Positions 17,576-27,898 of a stretch of 42,482 bases of DNA are shown in pieces. Within the stretch, counting starts at the first letter, position 1; the number at the start of each line of letters is the position of its first letter. Below the pieces are notes generated by a model that was not told where the DNA came from, did not search any database, and was given only the letters and a program-made list of their open reading frames with translations. The translations under genes were made by a program, and so were the position numbers. The stretch lies in the IMG/VR virus record IMGVR_UViG_3300020159_001826, positions 1-42,482 of that record; one strand, written 5' to 3'. Source of the stretch: a virus.

Positions 17576-17743
17576 TTAACACATACAATATTTACAATAT
17601 TTTGGTTTTACATTGTTTATTTTTTTAGTTGCTGCAGTAACCGGATATCGATTACCACAATCGACACATTGAAATGTCTTTGTCTTTGTAATAGTGAATG
17701 GTAAACTCTTAAGAGTTGGTGTTGCGTTCGTTTGTTTTATCAT
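17576..17743 (-). CDS. 55-aa zinc-ribbon protein
   Basis: A short gene read from the ATG at 17743 to the TAA at 17576. The product begins MIKQTNATPTLKSLPF and has CVDC at residues 26-29 and CKYC at 50-53, with a last cysteine at 55. Two CxxC knuckles 20 residues apart are the pattern of a small treble-clef or zinc-ribbon protein that usually contacts nucleic acid or polymerase. It overlaps the end of the upstream membrane-protein gene by 35 bases in another frame. No named family recognised. Confidence 0.62.
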   Translation of the reverse strand: MIKQTNATPTLKSLPFTITKTKTFQCVDCGNRYPVTAATKKINNVKPKYCKYCMC

Positions 17744-17924
17744 GTTTAAATATTAATTTATCAATGTTCCAAAATATCAATGCTCCTACAAATTGAAATC
17801 CTATAATTGTCCAAAAGTTGTTCCAGCCCCAAACGTCACGCATCAAATACATACATGGCCAGGAGACTACAACTCCTGTTTGCCATTTTAAATGGTATAA
17901 TAGATATATCTTAAGATTTTTCAT
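17709..17924 (-). CDS. small membrane protein, 71 aa
   Basis: A 71-aa protein with two probable membrane segments, roughly residues 14-28 (TGVVVSWPCMYLM) and 36-53 (FWTIIGFQFVGALIFW), and a charged C-terminus. Tryptophans cluster at the likely membrane borders. The amino acid composition looks like a real protein rather than a chance frame. It overlaps the SLOG gene upstream by 14 bases and the zinc-ribbon gene downstream by 35. Function unknown; small phage membrane proteins often alter the host envelope, but nothing here shows that. Confidence 0.6.
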   Translation of the reverse strand: MKNLKIYLLYHLKWQTGVVVSWPCMYLMRDVWGWNNFWTIIGFQFVGALIFWNIDKLIFKHDKTNERNTNS

Positions 17925-18372
17925 TTATTATTACTACTGGTTTAGAATGTTTTTGCGCCATATTAACTGCATGTTTCGATCCTTTAGACGGAACTGTATT
18001 GTCAATAAAAGCAATCATTTTATCACAATACTTAGCAATTAATTCATTTCTATGAAACAGCTGCGATACGTGATACGGCTTACCATAATAAGATTCCGGC
18101 ATTGCTGAGTATAAATTTTTCGTAGTGTGAGCTGGATTGAATTCTCGATATGAAACTCCCATTTCAACAGAGAATTTTTTAGCATATCGATCAGCTCCAT
18201 TCAAAGCACCTCCAGACACAATTATTAATTTGTCTCCAAACGTTTGTTTAAGACGATAAATCATGTCTCGAATTTTCTTTTTATTTTCATATGTTCTCGA
18301 GCCTATAATCGCAATTTTAACGAAATCGGCCTCAGTCGACGTTGCTTGCATACATTTATATTTGTTTATCAT
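17911..18372 (-). CDS. SLOG/DUF2493-type nucleotide-binding protein
   Basis: A 153-aa Rossmann-like protein. KIAIIGSRTYENKKK opens the domain, and LIIVSGGALNGADRYAKKF gives the SGGxxGAD phosphate-binding loop typical of the YspA/DUF2493 branch of the SLOG superfamily. MIAFIDNTVPSKGSKHAV follows, where that branch has GT..T. SLOG proteins bind nucleotides or NAD derivatives and recur in phage genomes, often without known function. The ATG overlaps the TGA of the nuclease gene by four bases (ATGA), favouring this start over an internal Met at residue 8. Confidence 0.8.
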   Translation of the reverse strand: MINKYKCMQATSTEADFVKIAIIGSRTYENKKKIRDMIYRLKQTFGDKLIIVSGGALNGADRYAKKFSVEMGVSYREFNPAHTTKNLYSAMPESYYGKPYHVSQLFHRNELIAKYCDKMIAFIDNTVPSKGSKHAVNMAQKHSKPVVIINEKS

Positions 18373-19319
18373 TTTAATCTATTTGCTTTTGGGCATAAAT
18401 CTTCTTTGTCTGCAAATTCACAATATCTGCAGTTTTTCAAACCTTTCTCACCAATAGCAGGAAATACACCTGCTTCTTTATAAGAGCCATCTGCATTGAA
18501 ACCAGCGTCAATGAATCGCTCAATTTCTTGCACTAATTTTTTACGCGTAGGTTTACCTGACGCGGGTACAAATTCCTGAATTCGTTTCTGAGGATACATA
18601 AACCCTTCAATAAGCTTTCGCTTAACAATGAAATACTTAATGTCAATCGCCTCTACATCATACCCATATTGTTTAGCAAAATACTCTTTGTAAAGCACCA
18701 ACTGACTCGCTTTGGTTTTGTCGGCCTTCGCATATGAATTCCATCCTTTAGTAGACGTCTTAATGTCTATGATAACTATTTTACCAGTTTCTTTTTCACG
18801 AAGTACAATATCCAAAAACCCATTCATAATAACCTTTACGTTAGTATCAGCAGCTTGCACGTACAACGGCATTTCAATTCCAACCAATTCATGAGTGGTA
18901 TTTGAAAAATACTTGCTGCGATTTTTACGCAACCAATCCAATATCGCAACACCATCTTCGAAAAACTCTTGCAATTCACTCGGTGTGGAAAAGTGCACCC
19001 CACCTAAATCCGAAACCGACAGCATGTAATTTTGAATCATTTGCTCGTGCAAACATTCGTTTAAATTTAATCGATCCGACGCTTTCACTGAATCTTTGTA
19101 CATTACATGCAACCACCATTGCATCGTTTCGTGAAACGCGGTACCAAAGCAAGTGTGAATAGAAGGACCGCCTAAACGAATTCGATCTATGTAAGTGAGT
19201 TTCCATTTTTGTGGACATGTTGACCACATTGCAAATTGACTATACGATATCGTTTTGTCGCCTTCTTTTTTCTCGGGAGCAATAGCTCGGAACAATTCCC
19301 CTAATTGAGATACAGCCAT
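18369..19319 (-). CDS. RecB/Cas4-like PD-(D/E)XK nuclease with probable Fe-S cluster
   Basis: A 316-aa nuclease. Motifs appear in family order: a GTAFHETMQWW alpha-helix, FLDIVLRE, then IVIIDIKTSTKGW (D and DxK metal ligands), and SQLVLYKEYF, the QxxxY motif of RecB-type nucleases. Four cysteines, C35 near the N-terminus and C297, C300 and C309 at the C-terminus, match the split 4Fe-4S ligand layout of Cas4 and AddB. It likely degrades or processes DNA ends in phage recombination or host-DNA breakdown. It heads its own transcription unit behind a promoter element. Confidence 0.88.
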   Translation of the reverse strand: MAVSQLGELFRAIAPEKKEGDKTISYSQFAMWSTCPQKWKLTYIDRIRLGGPSIHTCFGTAFHETMQWWLHVMYKDSVKASDRLNLNECLHEQMIQNYMLSVSDLGGVHFSTPSELQEFFEDGVAILDWLRKNRSKYFSNTTHELVGIEMPLYVQAADTNVKVIMNGFLDIVLREKETGKIVIIDIKTSTKGWNSYAKADKTKASQLVLYKEYFAKQYGYDVEAIDIKYFIVKRKLIEGFMYPQKRIQEFVPASGKPTRKKLVQEIERFIDAGFNADGSYKEAGVFPAIGEKGLKNCRYCEFADKEDLCPKANRLK

Positions 19320-19340
19320 TTTACTTTCTTTTTATATACC

Positions 19341-19373
19341 TTAAATATAAGTAAATCTTTTGTATCTACCAAA
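19341..19373 (-). promoter_or_regulatory. conserved promoter element upstream of the nuclease gene
   Basis: On the minus strand: TTTG, a 20-nt spacer containing CAAAAGA, then TATATTTA. Eight sites in the window share this layout. It lies between the dNMP-kinase stop and the nuclease start. Confidence 0.75.
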
Positions 19374-19374
19374 T

Positions 19375-20004
19375 TTACATAATGGAAACGCGAATAATTC
19401 TTTCTTTTCGCAGCATGTTGAATATTTTCTTTCGCAAGTCGTCAATGCTACCTTCATTGTCAATTACATAATCCCAATCTTCATAATGATCCAAAGCTGT
19501 CTCGCTTGAATGAGTAGTTCCTATTTGATTTCCGGAATCTCGCACTACTTTGATTGCAATTCCTTCATGACGGGTAATCGCCGCTAGTTCGTTTGGAAAA
19601 CGGGTGTCGGTGATGATCCAAAACTTATCCGCAACCACACCGTCCCCATTGCCTTCCGCCTTCATATCTACCCCGTTATCTGTCTTGTACTCTGACATCA
19701 AGGCATTTACCCATGTGTCAGTGTGTAGCCCATTTCGCATTGCCTCGGTGCCCAATAATTGAAGTAAATCTCTGACTGTCATTGGGTTAGAGTTTATATT
19801 CCATTCAGATCCTAAATTAGTTTTCTTAAATTCTTGATCTTCAAATTTTTCTTTTGGAATGCCTGTAAGTAAAGAGGCGACTTCTTTGAGTTTACCGGCC
19901 CACTTTTTTACTTCCCATTGTCTATCATTTGCTAATTCCATGATGATAGATGCTACGGTATCTTTGCCTGATCCTATTTTTCCAGAGATGCTAATTATTG
20001 CCAT
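19375..20004 (-). CDS. deoxynucleoside monophosphate kinase, T4 gp1-like
   Basis: A 209-aa P-loop kinase that phosphorylates dNMPs to dNDPs. ISISGKIGSGKDTVASI is the Walker A loop. MTVRDLLQLLGTEAMRNGLH (core RDLLQLLGTE) is the substrate-binding block of the T4 gp1 family, and FWIITDTRFPNE is the later conserved segment. T4 gp1 is 241 aa, so this version is slightly short. It lies downstream of the clamp-loader genes and shares a TAATG overlap with the upstream membrane-protein gene. It may need to accept unusual nucleotides if modification occurs before replication. Confidence 0.88.
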   Translation of the reverse strand: MAIISISGKIGSGKDTVASIIMELANDRQWEVKKWAGKLKEVASLLTGIPKEKFEDQEFKKTNLGSEWNINSNPMTVRDLLQLLGTEAMRNGLHTDTWVNALMSEYKTDNGVDMKAEGNGDGVVADKFWIITDTRFPNELAAITRHEGIAIKVVRDSGNQIGTTHSSETALDHYEDWDYVIDNEGSIDDLRKKIFNMLRKERIIRVSIM

Positions 20005-20219
20005 TAATTTGGTTTTTTATTGAAAAATCTTCTAATAATATAACTGCGAATAATACTTAAGATTGTAAATAATACAGTAGCCAAACCTAATTGACTATAT
20101 GTATAAGTCATTCCTACCATACTATATATAATTGGACTGAAGATTAACGTCGTTAATAGTCCAATTGCTGTATTAGATAAACTTTCTAATATAGAATTGA
20201 GTTTAGATTGTGTTCCCAT
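20004..20219 (-). CDS. small membrane protein, 71 aa
   Basis: A 71-aa protein with a polar N-terminus (SKLNSILESLSNT) and two membrane segments at about residues 17-34 and 41-58, ending in a basic tail (RSYIIRRFFNKK). The pattern, an N-terminal SxxES-N-A-G block followed by two helices, recurs in small phage membrane proteins of unknown function. It shares single-base TAATG junctions with both neighbours, so it belongs to the replication operon. Function not known. Confidence 0.75.
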   Translation of the reverse strand: MGTQSKLNSILESLSNTAIGLLTTLIFSPIIYSMVGMTYTYSQLGLATVLFTILSIIRSYIIRRFFNKKPN

Positions 20220-20686
20220 TATTTTTCTGGTTTAAGTAATGCTGATATTTCTTTGTCTGTCTTTCCGTACTTTTTAATAATATCACGAAGTGCATTTAAA
20301 TCTTTGTCGGTATACATATCAATGTATTCCATAGCTTCTTTTTCTGAAACTGCGAAATGCATTGATAGTAACTCTACTAACTTCTGATTGTATTTGTCAG
20401 CCTTCTTTCCTTTGATGTACTTATTAAATTGTCTTTGTTTAGGAAGAATATCATAATACAATTTATAAGTCTCTGCCGGAGATATTTGACCTATGGTATA
20501 TCGTTGCAATTCATTAATTAACTCTATGAAATCTATATTCATAGATAACCAACGATTGACAATATAAGGAGTGAAAGATTTTTTATCAGCTTCACTTAAT
20601 TTATCCCACGCAACTTTTCTGTCAGTTAAGTGAGCCATATGGTCAAATATGCTAGCTGCTTTTTTTGTTTCGCTATTATTATACAT
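20219..20686 (-). CDS. clamp loader small subunit, T4 gp62-like
   Basis: A 155-aa helical protein. Together with the gp44-like ATPase it should form the complex that opens the sliding clamp and places it on primed DNA. The call comes from position and pattern: SIFDHMAHLTDRK, then SFTPYIVNRWLSM and AETYKLYYDILPK, a signature I associate with gp62 of T4-like phages from marine hosts, in an operon with gp45 and gp44. T4 gp62 is 187 aa. The sequence is poorly conserved in general. It overlaps the 74-aa gene upstream by eight bases. Confidence 0.82.
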   Translation of the reverse strand: MYNNSETKKAASIFDHMAHLTDRKVAWDKLSEADKKSFTPYIVNRWLSMNIDFIELINELQRYTIGQISPAETYKLYYDILPKQRQFNKYIKGKKADKYNQKLVELLSMHFAVSEKEAMEYIDMYTDKDLNALRDIIKKYGKTDKEISALLKPEK

Positions 20687-20903
20687 CTAAATCAAACTCC
20701 TTGTTTATATTACCACAAGATGTACACATAAATACTTGCACCGGAATGATTTGGTCATCTTTTGTACCTGCCATGATCTTTGATACCTTACGGAATTTCA
20801 TAGCCGACATAAACATATCATTGTTACATTCTGCATTGTCACATACAATTGCAGTGGTTTTTTTAATGTCAATTTGTTGCTGTTGTCCTACTTTCTTTTG
20901 CAT
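20679..20903 (-). CDS. 74-aa zinc-ribbon-like protein inside the clamp-loader operon
   Basis: A small protein with cysteines at 21 and 26 (CDNAEC) and at 60 and 63 (CTSC), which can form one zinc site. Between them is a basic, hydrophobic stretch (MKFRKVSKIM). It begins with a Q-rich segment. Position between the gp44-like and gp62-like genes points to a replication-linked role such as binding DNA or the clamp loader. No named family recognised. Confidence 0.7.
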   Translation of the reverse strand: MQKKVGQQQQIDIKKTTAIVCDNAECNNDMFMSAMKFRKVSKIMAGTKDDQIIPVQVFMCTSCGNINKEFDLDV

Positions 20904-20909
20904 AATTTA

Positions 20910-21839
20910 TTAATATAATTCATTTATAATTTTTACGAACATTGCGCACACATTAATTTCTTTATCTACTGCAAAAGAATCTTGATATTGAGCTTCTGCA
21001 ATAATAAGAATAATCGATGCGATATGACCTGTAGCAAATACATCAAGATTATCATAAAGATGTCTATATAAGGCTGTATAATCTTTAACTTGAGAATCTG
21101 CTAACAACTGGCGAATTGAAGTAAATAATTGTTTTTTATCAGGTTTTGCTGATAATAACTCAATAACCTTATCCATATAATTGGCTTCGATTAATGATTG
21201 TTTATCTATCTTCAATTCACCATTAACTACTTGACGCTGGCAGGAATTAAGTATCCTACGAATATCTGGATACCCTGCATTTATAATTGAAACCAAATCT
21301 TCTGGCTTCGCCGTAACTCCTTCATGTTGAAGTATTGAATTTACGCGTATTGCTACATCTTTCTTTGACGGAGGTATAATACCAAATACTTGACATCTTG
21401 ACTGAATAGGATCAATAATCTTTTCAACATAATTACACGTTAAGACAAACCTAGTAGTCTTTGAAAATGTTTCCATCAAATTACGGAGTGCAGCTTGCGC
21501 ATTAGGAGTCAAGTAGTCAGCTTCATCTAGGATAATTAATTTCCATTGACGAAAGCCTATTGTGCTAGCAAAGTTCTTAATTTTCTCTCTAACTGTATCT
21601 ACATTGTTCTCATCCGATGCATTAATATACATCAAGTCACAATCTATATTTTTAGCAATTAATTTTGCTAAAGTAGTTTTACCTGTACCTGCAGTACCAT
21701 ATAAAAGTAAATGCGGAACATCTCCATTTTCGAGATAGATGCGCACCTTTTCGACAATGGCTTGATTACCTACATAACCTTCTAAAGTATCGGGTCTCCA
21801 TTTCTCGACCCAGAGTGTATGTTCCGAATTTCCAAACAT
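20910..21839 (-). CDS. clamp loader large subunit (AAA+ ATPase), T4 gp44-like
   Basis: A 309-aa AAA+ ATPase. WVEKWRPDTLEGYVG is the typical N-terminus. GTAGTGKTTLAKL (Walker A, about residues 49-60), LIILDEADYLT (Walker B) and the IQSRCQVF box (the SRC motif of clamp loaders) are all intact. Length is close to T4 gp44 (319 aa). It follows the clamp gene by one base. In T4 the transcription order is 45, 44, 62, and the same order is kept here with one small gene inserted. Confidence 0.95.
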   Translation of the reverse strand: MFGNSEHTLWVEKWRPDTLEGYVGNQAIVEKVRIYLENGDVPHLLLYGTAGTGKTTLAKLIAKNIDCDLMYINASDENNVDTVREKIKNFASTIGFRQWKLIILDEADYLTPNAQAALRNLMETFSKTTRFVLTCNYVEKIIDPIQSRCQVFGIIPPSKKDVAIRVNSILQHEGVTAKPEDLVSIINAGYPDIRRILNSCQRQVVNGELKIDKQSLIEANYMDKVIELLSAKPDKKQLFTSIRQLLADSQVKDYTALYRHLYDNLDVFATGHIASIILIIAEAQYQDSFAVDKEINVCAMFVKIINELY

Positions 21840-21840
21840 A

Positions 21841-22554
21841 TTATGATATTGTTAATTTTACAAGATAATAAGTTGCTGTATAATCAGCATTTTCAAAAGT
21901 TACTTTTGCTAAACCTTTAGAAGACACTTCTAACATTCCCGTTGCGTCTGCGTTAGCATTTAAGATTTCTTTGAATAATTTAGCAGAGAAACAAACGGTA
22001 TCCATTTGCACTTGCTCTTTAGCAACAGTCTTAAATACAATTCTATTTGTATTAACACTTGAATGATTGATAATAATTTTAGTTTCTTCACCATTACATT
22101 GAACACCGAAGTTATCTGACTCTGGCAATGCATTAGCGGCTTTCTTAAAATTATTTGCAAAGTCTTTATTCAATTCAATTTTTACATCGAAGTCAGGTAA
22201 TGACTTTAAATTTGGCACTTGACGAATAACTGATAAATCAGCTAACATATAAGTTACACTTGTACTTGAATCTTTGAAATTCATTGAGTAGATTTTCTTA
22301 TCTACTTCACCAAATGTAACATCCATTTTCTCATCAACTGCACTTAACATTTTTACTAACTGAGAAGTTGCGTAAACTCCTAATTCAGCATCTCCAGTTT
22401 CAAAACTATTTAAAGTTACTTCACCGATTACGTTTTGATCAGCACTAATAAAATTAGTGGTTAATTTTTTGTCAGCTACTACTAATTTAGCACTGTCAGT
22501 ATTACCAGCTAAGAAATAGCGATTGATAAAACCAATTAATTTACTTTTTTCCAT
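21841..22554 (-). CDS. DNA polymerase sliding clamp, T4 gp45-like
   Basis: A 237-aa clamp (T4 gp45 is 228 aa) that should trimerise around DNA and tether the polymerase and other enzymes. Sequence identity among clamps is low. The call rests on the repeated beta-strand pattern (FETGDAELGVYATSQLVKML, core GVYATSQLVKML), the C-terminal YTATYYLVKLTIS, and its place just before the gp44 and gp62 homologues. A strong promoter element lies directly upstream, so the clamp heads the replication unit. Confidence 0.88.
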   Translation of the reverse strand: MEKSKLIGFINRYFLAGNTDSAKLVVADKKLTTNFISADQNVIGEVTLNSFETGDAELGVYATSQLVKMLSAVDEKMDVTFGEVDKKIYSMNFKDSSTSVTYMLADLSVIRQVPNLKSLPDFDVKIELNKDFANNFKKAANALPESDNFGVQCNGEETKIIINHSSVNTNRIVFKTVAKEQVQMDTVCFSAKLFKEILNANADATGMLEVSSKGLAKVTFENADYTATYYLVKLTIS

Positions 22555-22571
22555 TTTTATTTTTTATTTTA

Positions 22572-22604
22572 TTAAATATAAGTAATCCTTTTGTATAAAC
22601 AAAA
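22572..22604 (-). promoter_or_regulatory. conserved promoter element upstream of the sliding clamp
   Basis: Minus strand: TTTTG, a 19-nt spacer with CAAAAGG, then CTTATATTTAA. It directly follows the groEL stop codon. Confidence 0.75.
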
Positions 22605-25500
<2,896 letters not shown>

Positions 25501-25503
25501 AAT

Positions 25504-25535
25504 TAAATATATTAAATTCTTTTGTCATTTCCAAA
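25504..25535 (-). promoter_or_regulatory. conserved promoter element upstream of dpdA
   Basis: Minus strand: TTTGG, AAATGAC, AAAAGA, TTTAA, then TATATTTAATT, with 20 nt between TTTG and TATATTTA. The TTTGG and AAAAGA parts lie within the last codons of the upstream glycosyltransferase gene. Confidence 0.72.
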
Positions 25536-26519
25536 TATTTGTTGAATTATTTTAGCTGAATCAAAAAATTCTTCATACAAATTTTGTCTAGTGTCTTTAA
25601 TTAAAGGAATATACAAATTGTAATTGTTTGTCAATTCTTTTATTGTTGCTGTTAAATCAGGAGCGTGTTTACTGTAATTAAAGATATTTTCTGTCCATTC
25701 AGGAGGGTATCTAAACTCTGCAGGTAACAAATGCTTAAATCCTTCAATATCTGGAACTAATGGAATGGTATCTAATAAAAGGCATTCGTAAATTTCTTTT
25801 CCGATATTAGGGTGTGAATAAGGTAGAAATGCTATCTTTGCTTTAGATATTTGAGTCATTAACTGATATCTAGATAATGGTTCTCGTTCCTGAGCGAATA
25901 TAATATTTATGTCTTTATATACTCGTATAAAGTCGTACATAATCTGTTCATGTAAGTCTGAATACTTATGCCAAGGAAAAATCAATGTATTTTGTTTGAA
26001 ATAATTTCCTTTATATTCAGACAATTCCATGTTTAAATAATCTAATGGAAATGGAAGCACATTAAGTCTTTCTGGAAACACAAATTTAGACACGTAAATT
26101 CTAAACTGCTCTTTATGAAACTCAGATATAAAGTAAGATTCGTCTAAACATCTAAATGAAGCTCTTTCATGCACCTTTCTCCAATTTCTGTCATTTAGTG
26201 GTCGGTATTCTGGATCTTGATTTATATAACAACCACGAGTCCAGAACCCAATCATCTTAACAGGTATTTGATAATTCTCTGCCCAATGTTTAACATAAAT
26301 TGTCATTGTCGTCCACGCATTTGGAAATACAAAAATATCTTCTGTAGTGATATAACCTGTTTGGAAATATTCTTTAATCATTTCCAAATCATTAACTTCT
26401 TGAATTAAATAATCAGAATTAGAAGCTTCGGCATATCCATGTAACAATGACGATACATGTAACTCCCAAGAGTTTTCGTCTGATATTAATTTGTCTATTA
26501 CTACAAAAACTTTTCTCAT
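25512..26519 (-). CDS. GT-B glycosyltransferase next to dpdA
   Basis: A 335-aa protein with a GT-B outline. The N-terminal half ends in VKMIGFWTRGCYINQDPEY. The donor domain has LIFPWHKYSDLHEQ, INIIFAQEREPLSRY and AKIAFLPYSHPNIGKEIYECLLLDTIP, where GKEIYECLLL takes the place of the E-x7-E donor motif. Its 3' end carries the dpdA promoter, and the small QueD-like gene is upstream, so it sits in the DNA-modification block rather than in the sugar island. It could act on DNA or on a surface glycan; the neighbourhood makes DNA worth testing. Confidence 0.72.
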   Translation of the reverse strand: MRKVFVVIDKLISDENSWELHVSSLLHGYAEASNSDYLIQEVNDLEMIKEYFQTGYITTEDIFVFPNAWTTMTIYVKHWAENYQIPVKMIGFWTRGCYINQDPEYRPLNDRNWRKVHERASFRCLDESYFISEFHKEQFRIYVSKFVFPERLNVLPFPLDYLNMELSEYKGNYFKQNTLIFPWHKYSDLHEQIMYDFIRVYKDINIIFAQEREPLSRYQLMTQISKAKIAFLPYSHPNIGKEIYECLLLDTIPLVPDIEGFKHLLPAEFRYPPEWTENIFNYSKHAPDLTATIKELTNNYNLYIPLIKDTRQNLYEEFFDSAKIIQQIFGNDKRI

Positions 26520-26607
26520 AGCTTTTCTACTTTTTTAATATTTTGTTGGTTTTCCATTTTCTTAATTTTAAATTATCTTCCCATGATAGAAATATTGACC
26601 ATCTAAT

Positions 26608-26964
26608 TTATAATTTATCTACACGGGCTCCATTTTCATTGTCTTCCCATACCTCAACCCAATCACATTCAAATTGTCTTAATATTAATTCTGCTAACAT
26701 TTCACATGACATTGGGCCAAATTCACACGTTCTGGTTTGTTCGACAAAATATATGTCATTAATATATTTTAATACATCTCGCTTAAGCATTATAAATTCT
26801 CTATCACGATCTGAGTGATTAACCATTTTAGCTAAAGTAAAATGAAACATATGTCTATGTCTATCTGCTAAAAAGCTTACTTCTGGAAAGAGTTCAGCTG
26901 CTTTTGGAAAATTGTGCATTCCGTCTACTGCTAGCTTAACTAATACTACCGTCTTTGTTTTCAT
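26608..26964 (-). CDS. small 6-pyruvoyl-tetrahydropterin synthase-fold protein (QueD-like, no catalytic Cys)
   Basis: A 118-aa protein with the PTPS/QueD blueprint. VDGMHNFP (H17) and DRHRHMFHF (H36, H38) supply the three zinc histidines. SCEMLAELI matches the second conserved helix, and VEVWEDNENGARV carries the pterin-anchoring Glu. QueD's catalytic Cys, about four to six residues before the HxH, is absent, and no LDH block is seen. It therefore probably does not make carboxytetrahydropterin. It lies between the DNA polymerase and dpdA genes and may tailor a 7-deazaguanine or bind one. The true QueD is at 35621. Confidence 0.78.
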   Translation of the reverse strand: MKTKTVVLVKLAVDGMHNFPKAAELFPEVSFLADRHRHMFHFTLAKMVNHSDRDREFIMLKRDVLKYINDIYFVEQTRTCEFGPMSCEMLAELILRQFECDWVEVWEDNENGARVDKL

Positions 26965-26977
26965 AATTTATATTTTT

Positions 26978-27898
26978 TTAAAAACTAAAAAATTCATTAG
27001 TGTTTGAATTTTTAGGGATACCTCCCCAATTCAATGCACTATAAAAATCTCCTAACTTATTCTCTAGAGAAGCTGTAAAGATTTTTTCATAGTCAATATA
27101 TTGAGTTATAAATTTAAGTATTTCTTTTGGATCTTCAAAGCCCTTTACAGCACAACTTTCTAATCCAAATGGATTTTGTTTAAGATAAGTCCATTTAATC
27201 TTTTCTCCATCTAAGATTGGTTGAGATGCAGTGATTTTATAATACTCCATCAAATCATTATAGTTAAGAGCTGACTTAGCGTGAACCGGAGTGCCTTTAA
27301 CTCTATTACCAAACATTTGGCCTTTTTCCTTTTTGATTTTATATTTTTTCAATTCTTTAACACCTGTCGGAAACATAATATCAAACATTGGCTTTTGCTT
27401 CATATCCTCTCTAAATGCTAAGACCTTATCATCAATCTTTTTCTTTTCAGAAATATTCAAAATGTCAATTAAGATACCAGACATAAATTCACGAAAAGCT
27501 TTAGGAAAGTTACTTCTTACAACATCCATTCCTTTTACATCTAATTTCCATTCTTTAGCACCATTGGTCATCTGTGATATTAATACTCCTTTTTCAGAAA
27601 TAATTTTTTGTGCATAACGCTTCTTTGCAATCCATAATCCTGATTCAGAAACATATTCTTGCTTAATATTTAAGAAGTGAGTATCTGAGTTTAAGAAGTG
27701 CTTACAAAATCCATCCCATGAATCATTAATATACTTTTCAACTACTTGAGACGTTTTATATGTAATATCAATCTTTTCTTCTCTAGATAATTGCTTATTC
27801 ATTTTCTTTTCTAAACCATCAATTAAATCTTGTGCACTAACGAATACAGAATCAGTGTCACAGTATATAACCCTATCTTTTATTTTTTTAGCATCCAT
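26978..27898 (-). CDS. B-family DNA polymerase, C-terminal part of a split gene (gp43-like)
   Basis: A 306-aa polypeptide starting 12 residues before polymerase motif C (VIYCDTDSVF), which provides catalytic aspartates of the palm. WIAKKRYAQKI is the conserved KKRY block. The thumb follows, and the tail NEFFSF resembles the C-terminal clamp-binding peptide of gp43. Motifs A and B and the exonuclease are on the other piece (28796-30460). Together they make 860 residues against 898 in T4 gp43. The start codon is inside the 3' end of the homing endonuclease gene, so its translation is probably coupled to that gene. Confidence 0.93.
   Translation of the reverse strand: MDAKKIKDRVIYCDTDSVFVSAQDLIDGLEKKMNKQLSREEKIDITYKTSQVVEKYINDSWDGFCKHFLNSDTHFLNIKQEYVSESGLWIAKKRYAQKIISEKGVLISQMTNGAKEWKLDVKGMDVVRSNFPKAFREFMSGILIDILNISEKKKIDDKVLAFREDMKQKPMFDIMFPTGVKELKKYKIKKEKGQMFGNRVKGTPVHAKSALNYNDLMEYYKITASQPILDGEKIKWTYLKQNPFGLESCAVKGFEDPKEILKFITQYIDYEKIFTASLENKLGDFYSALNWGGIPKNSNTNEFFSF

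Noticed and set aside
26520-26607. Possible short peptide or remnant in the 88-base gap after the QueD-like gene
   Set aside because: Only very short frames (9 to 13 codons) with ATG exist, and an in-frame stretch after the stop has no recognisable motif.
27291-27617. Plus-strand open frame of 108 codons opposite the polymerase C-terminal piece
   Set aside because: Mirror of a conserved polymerase coding region; no independent support.
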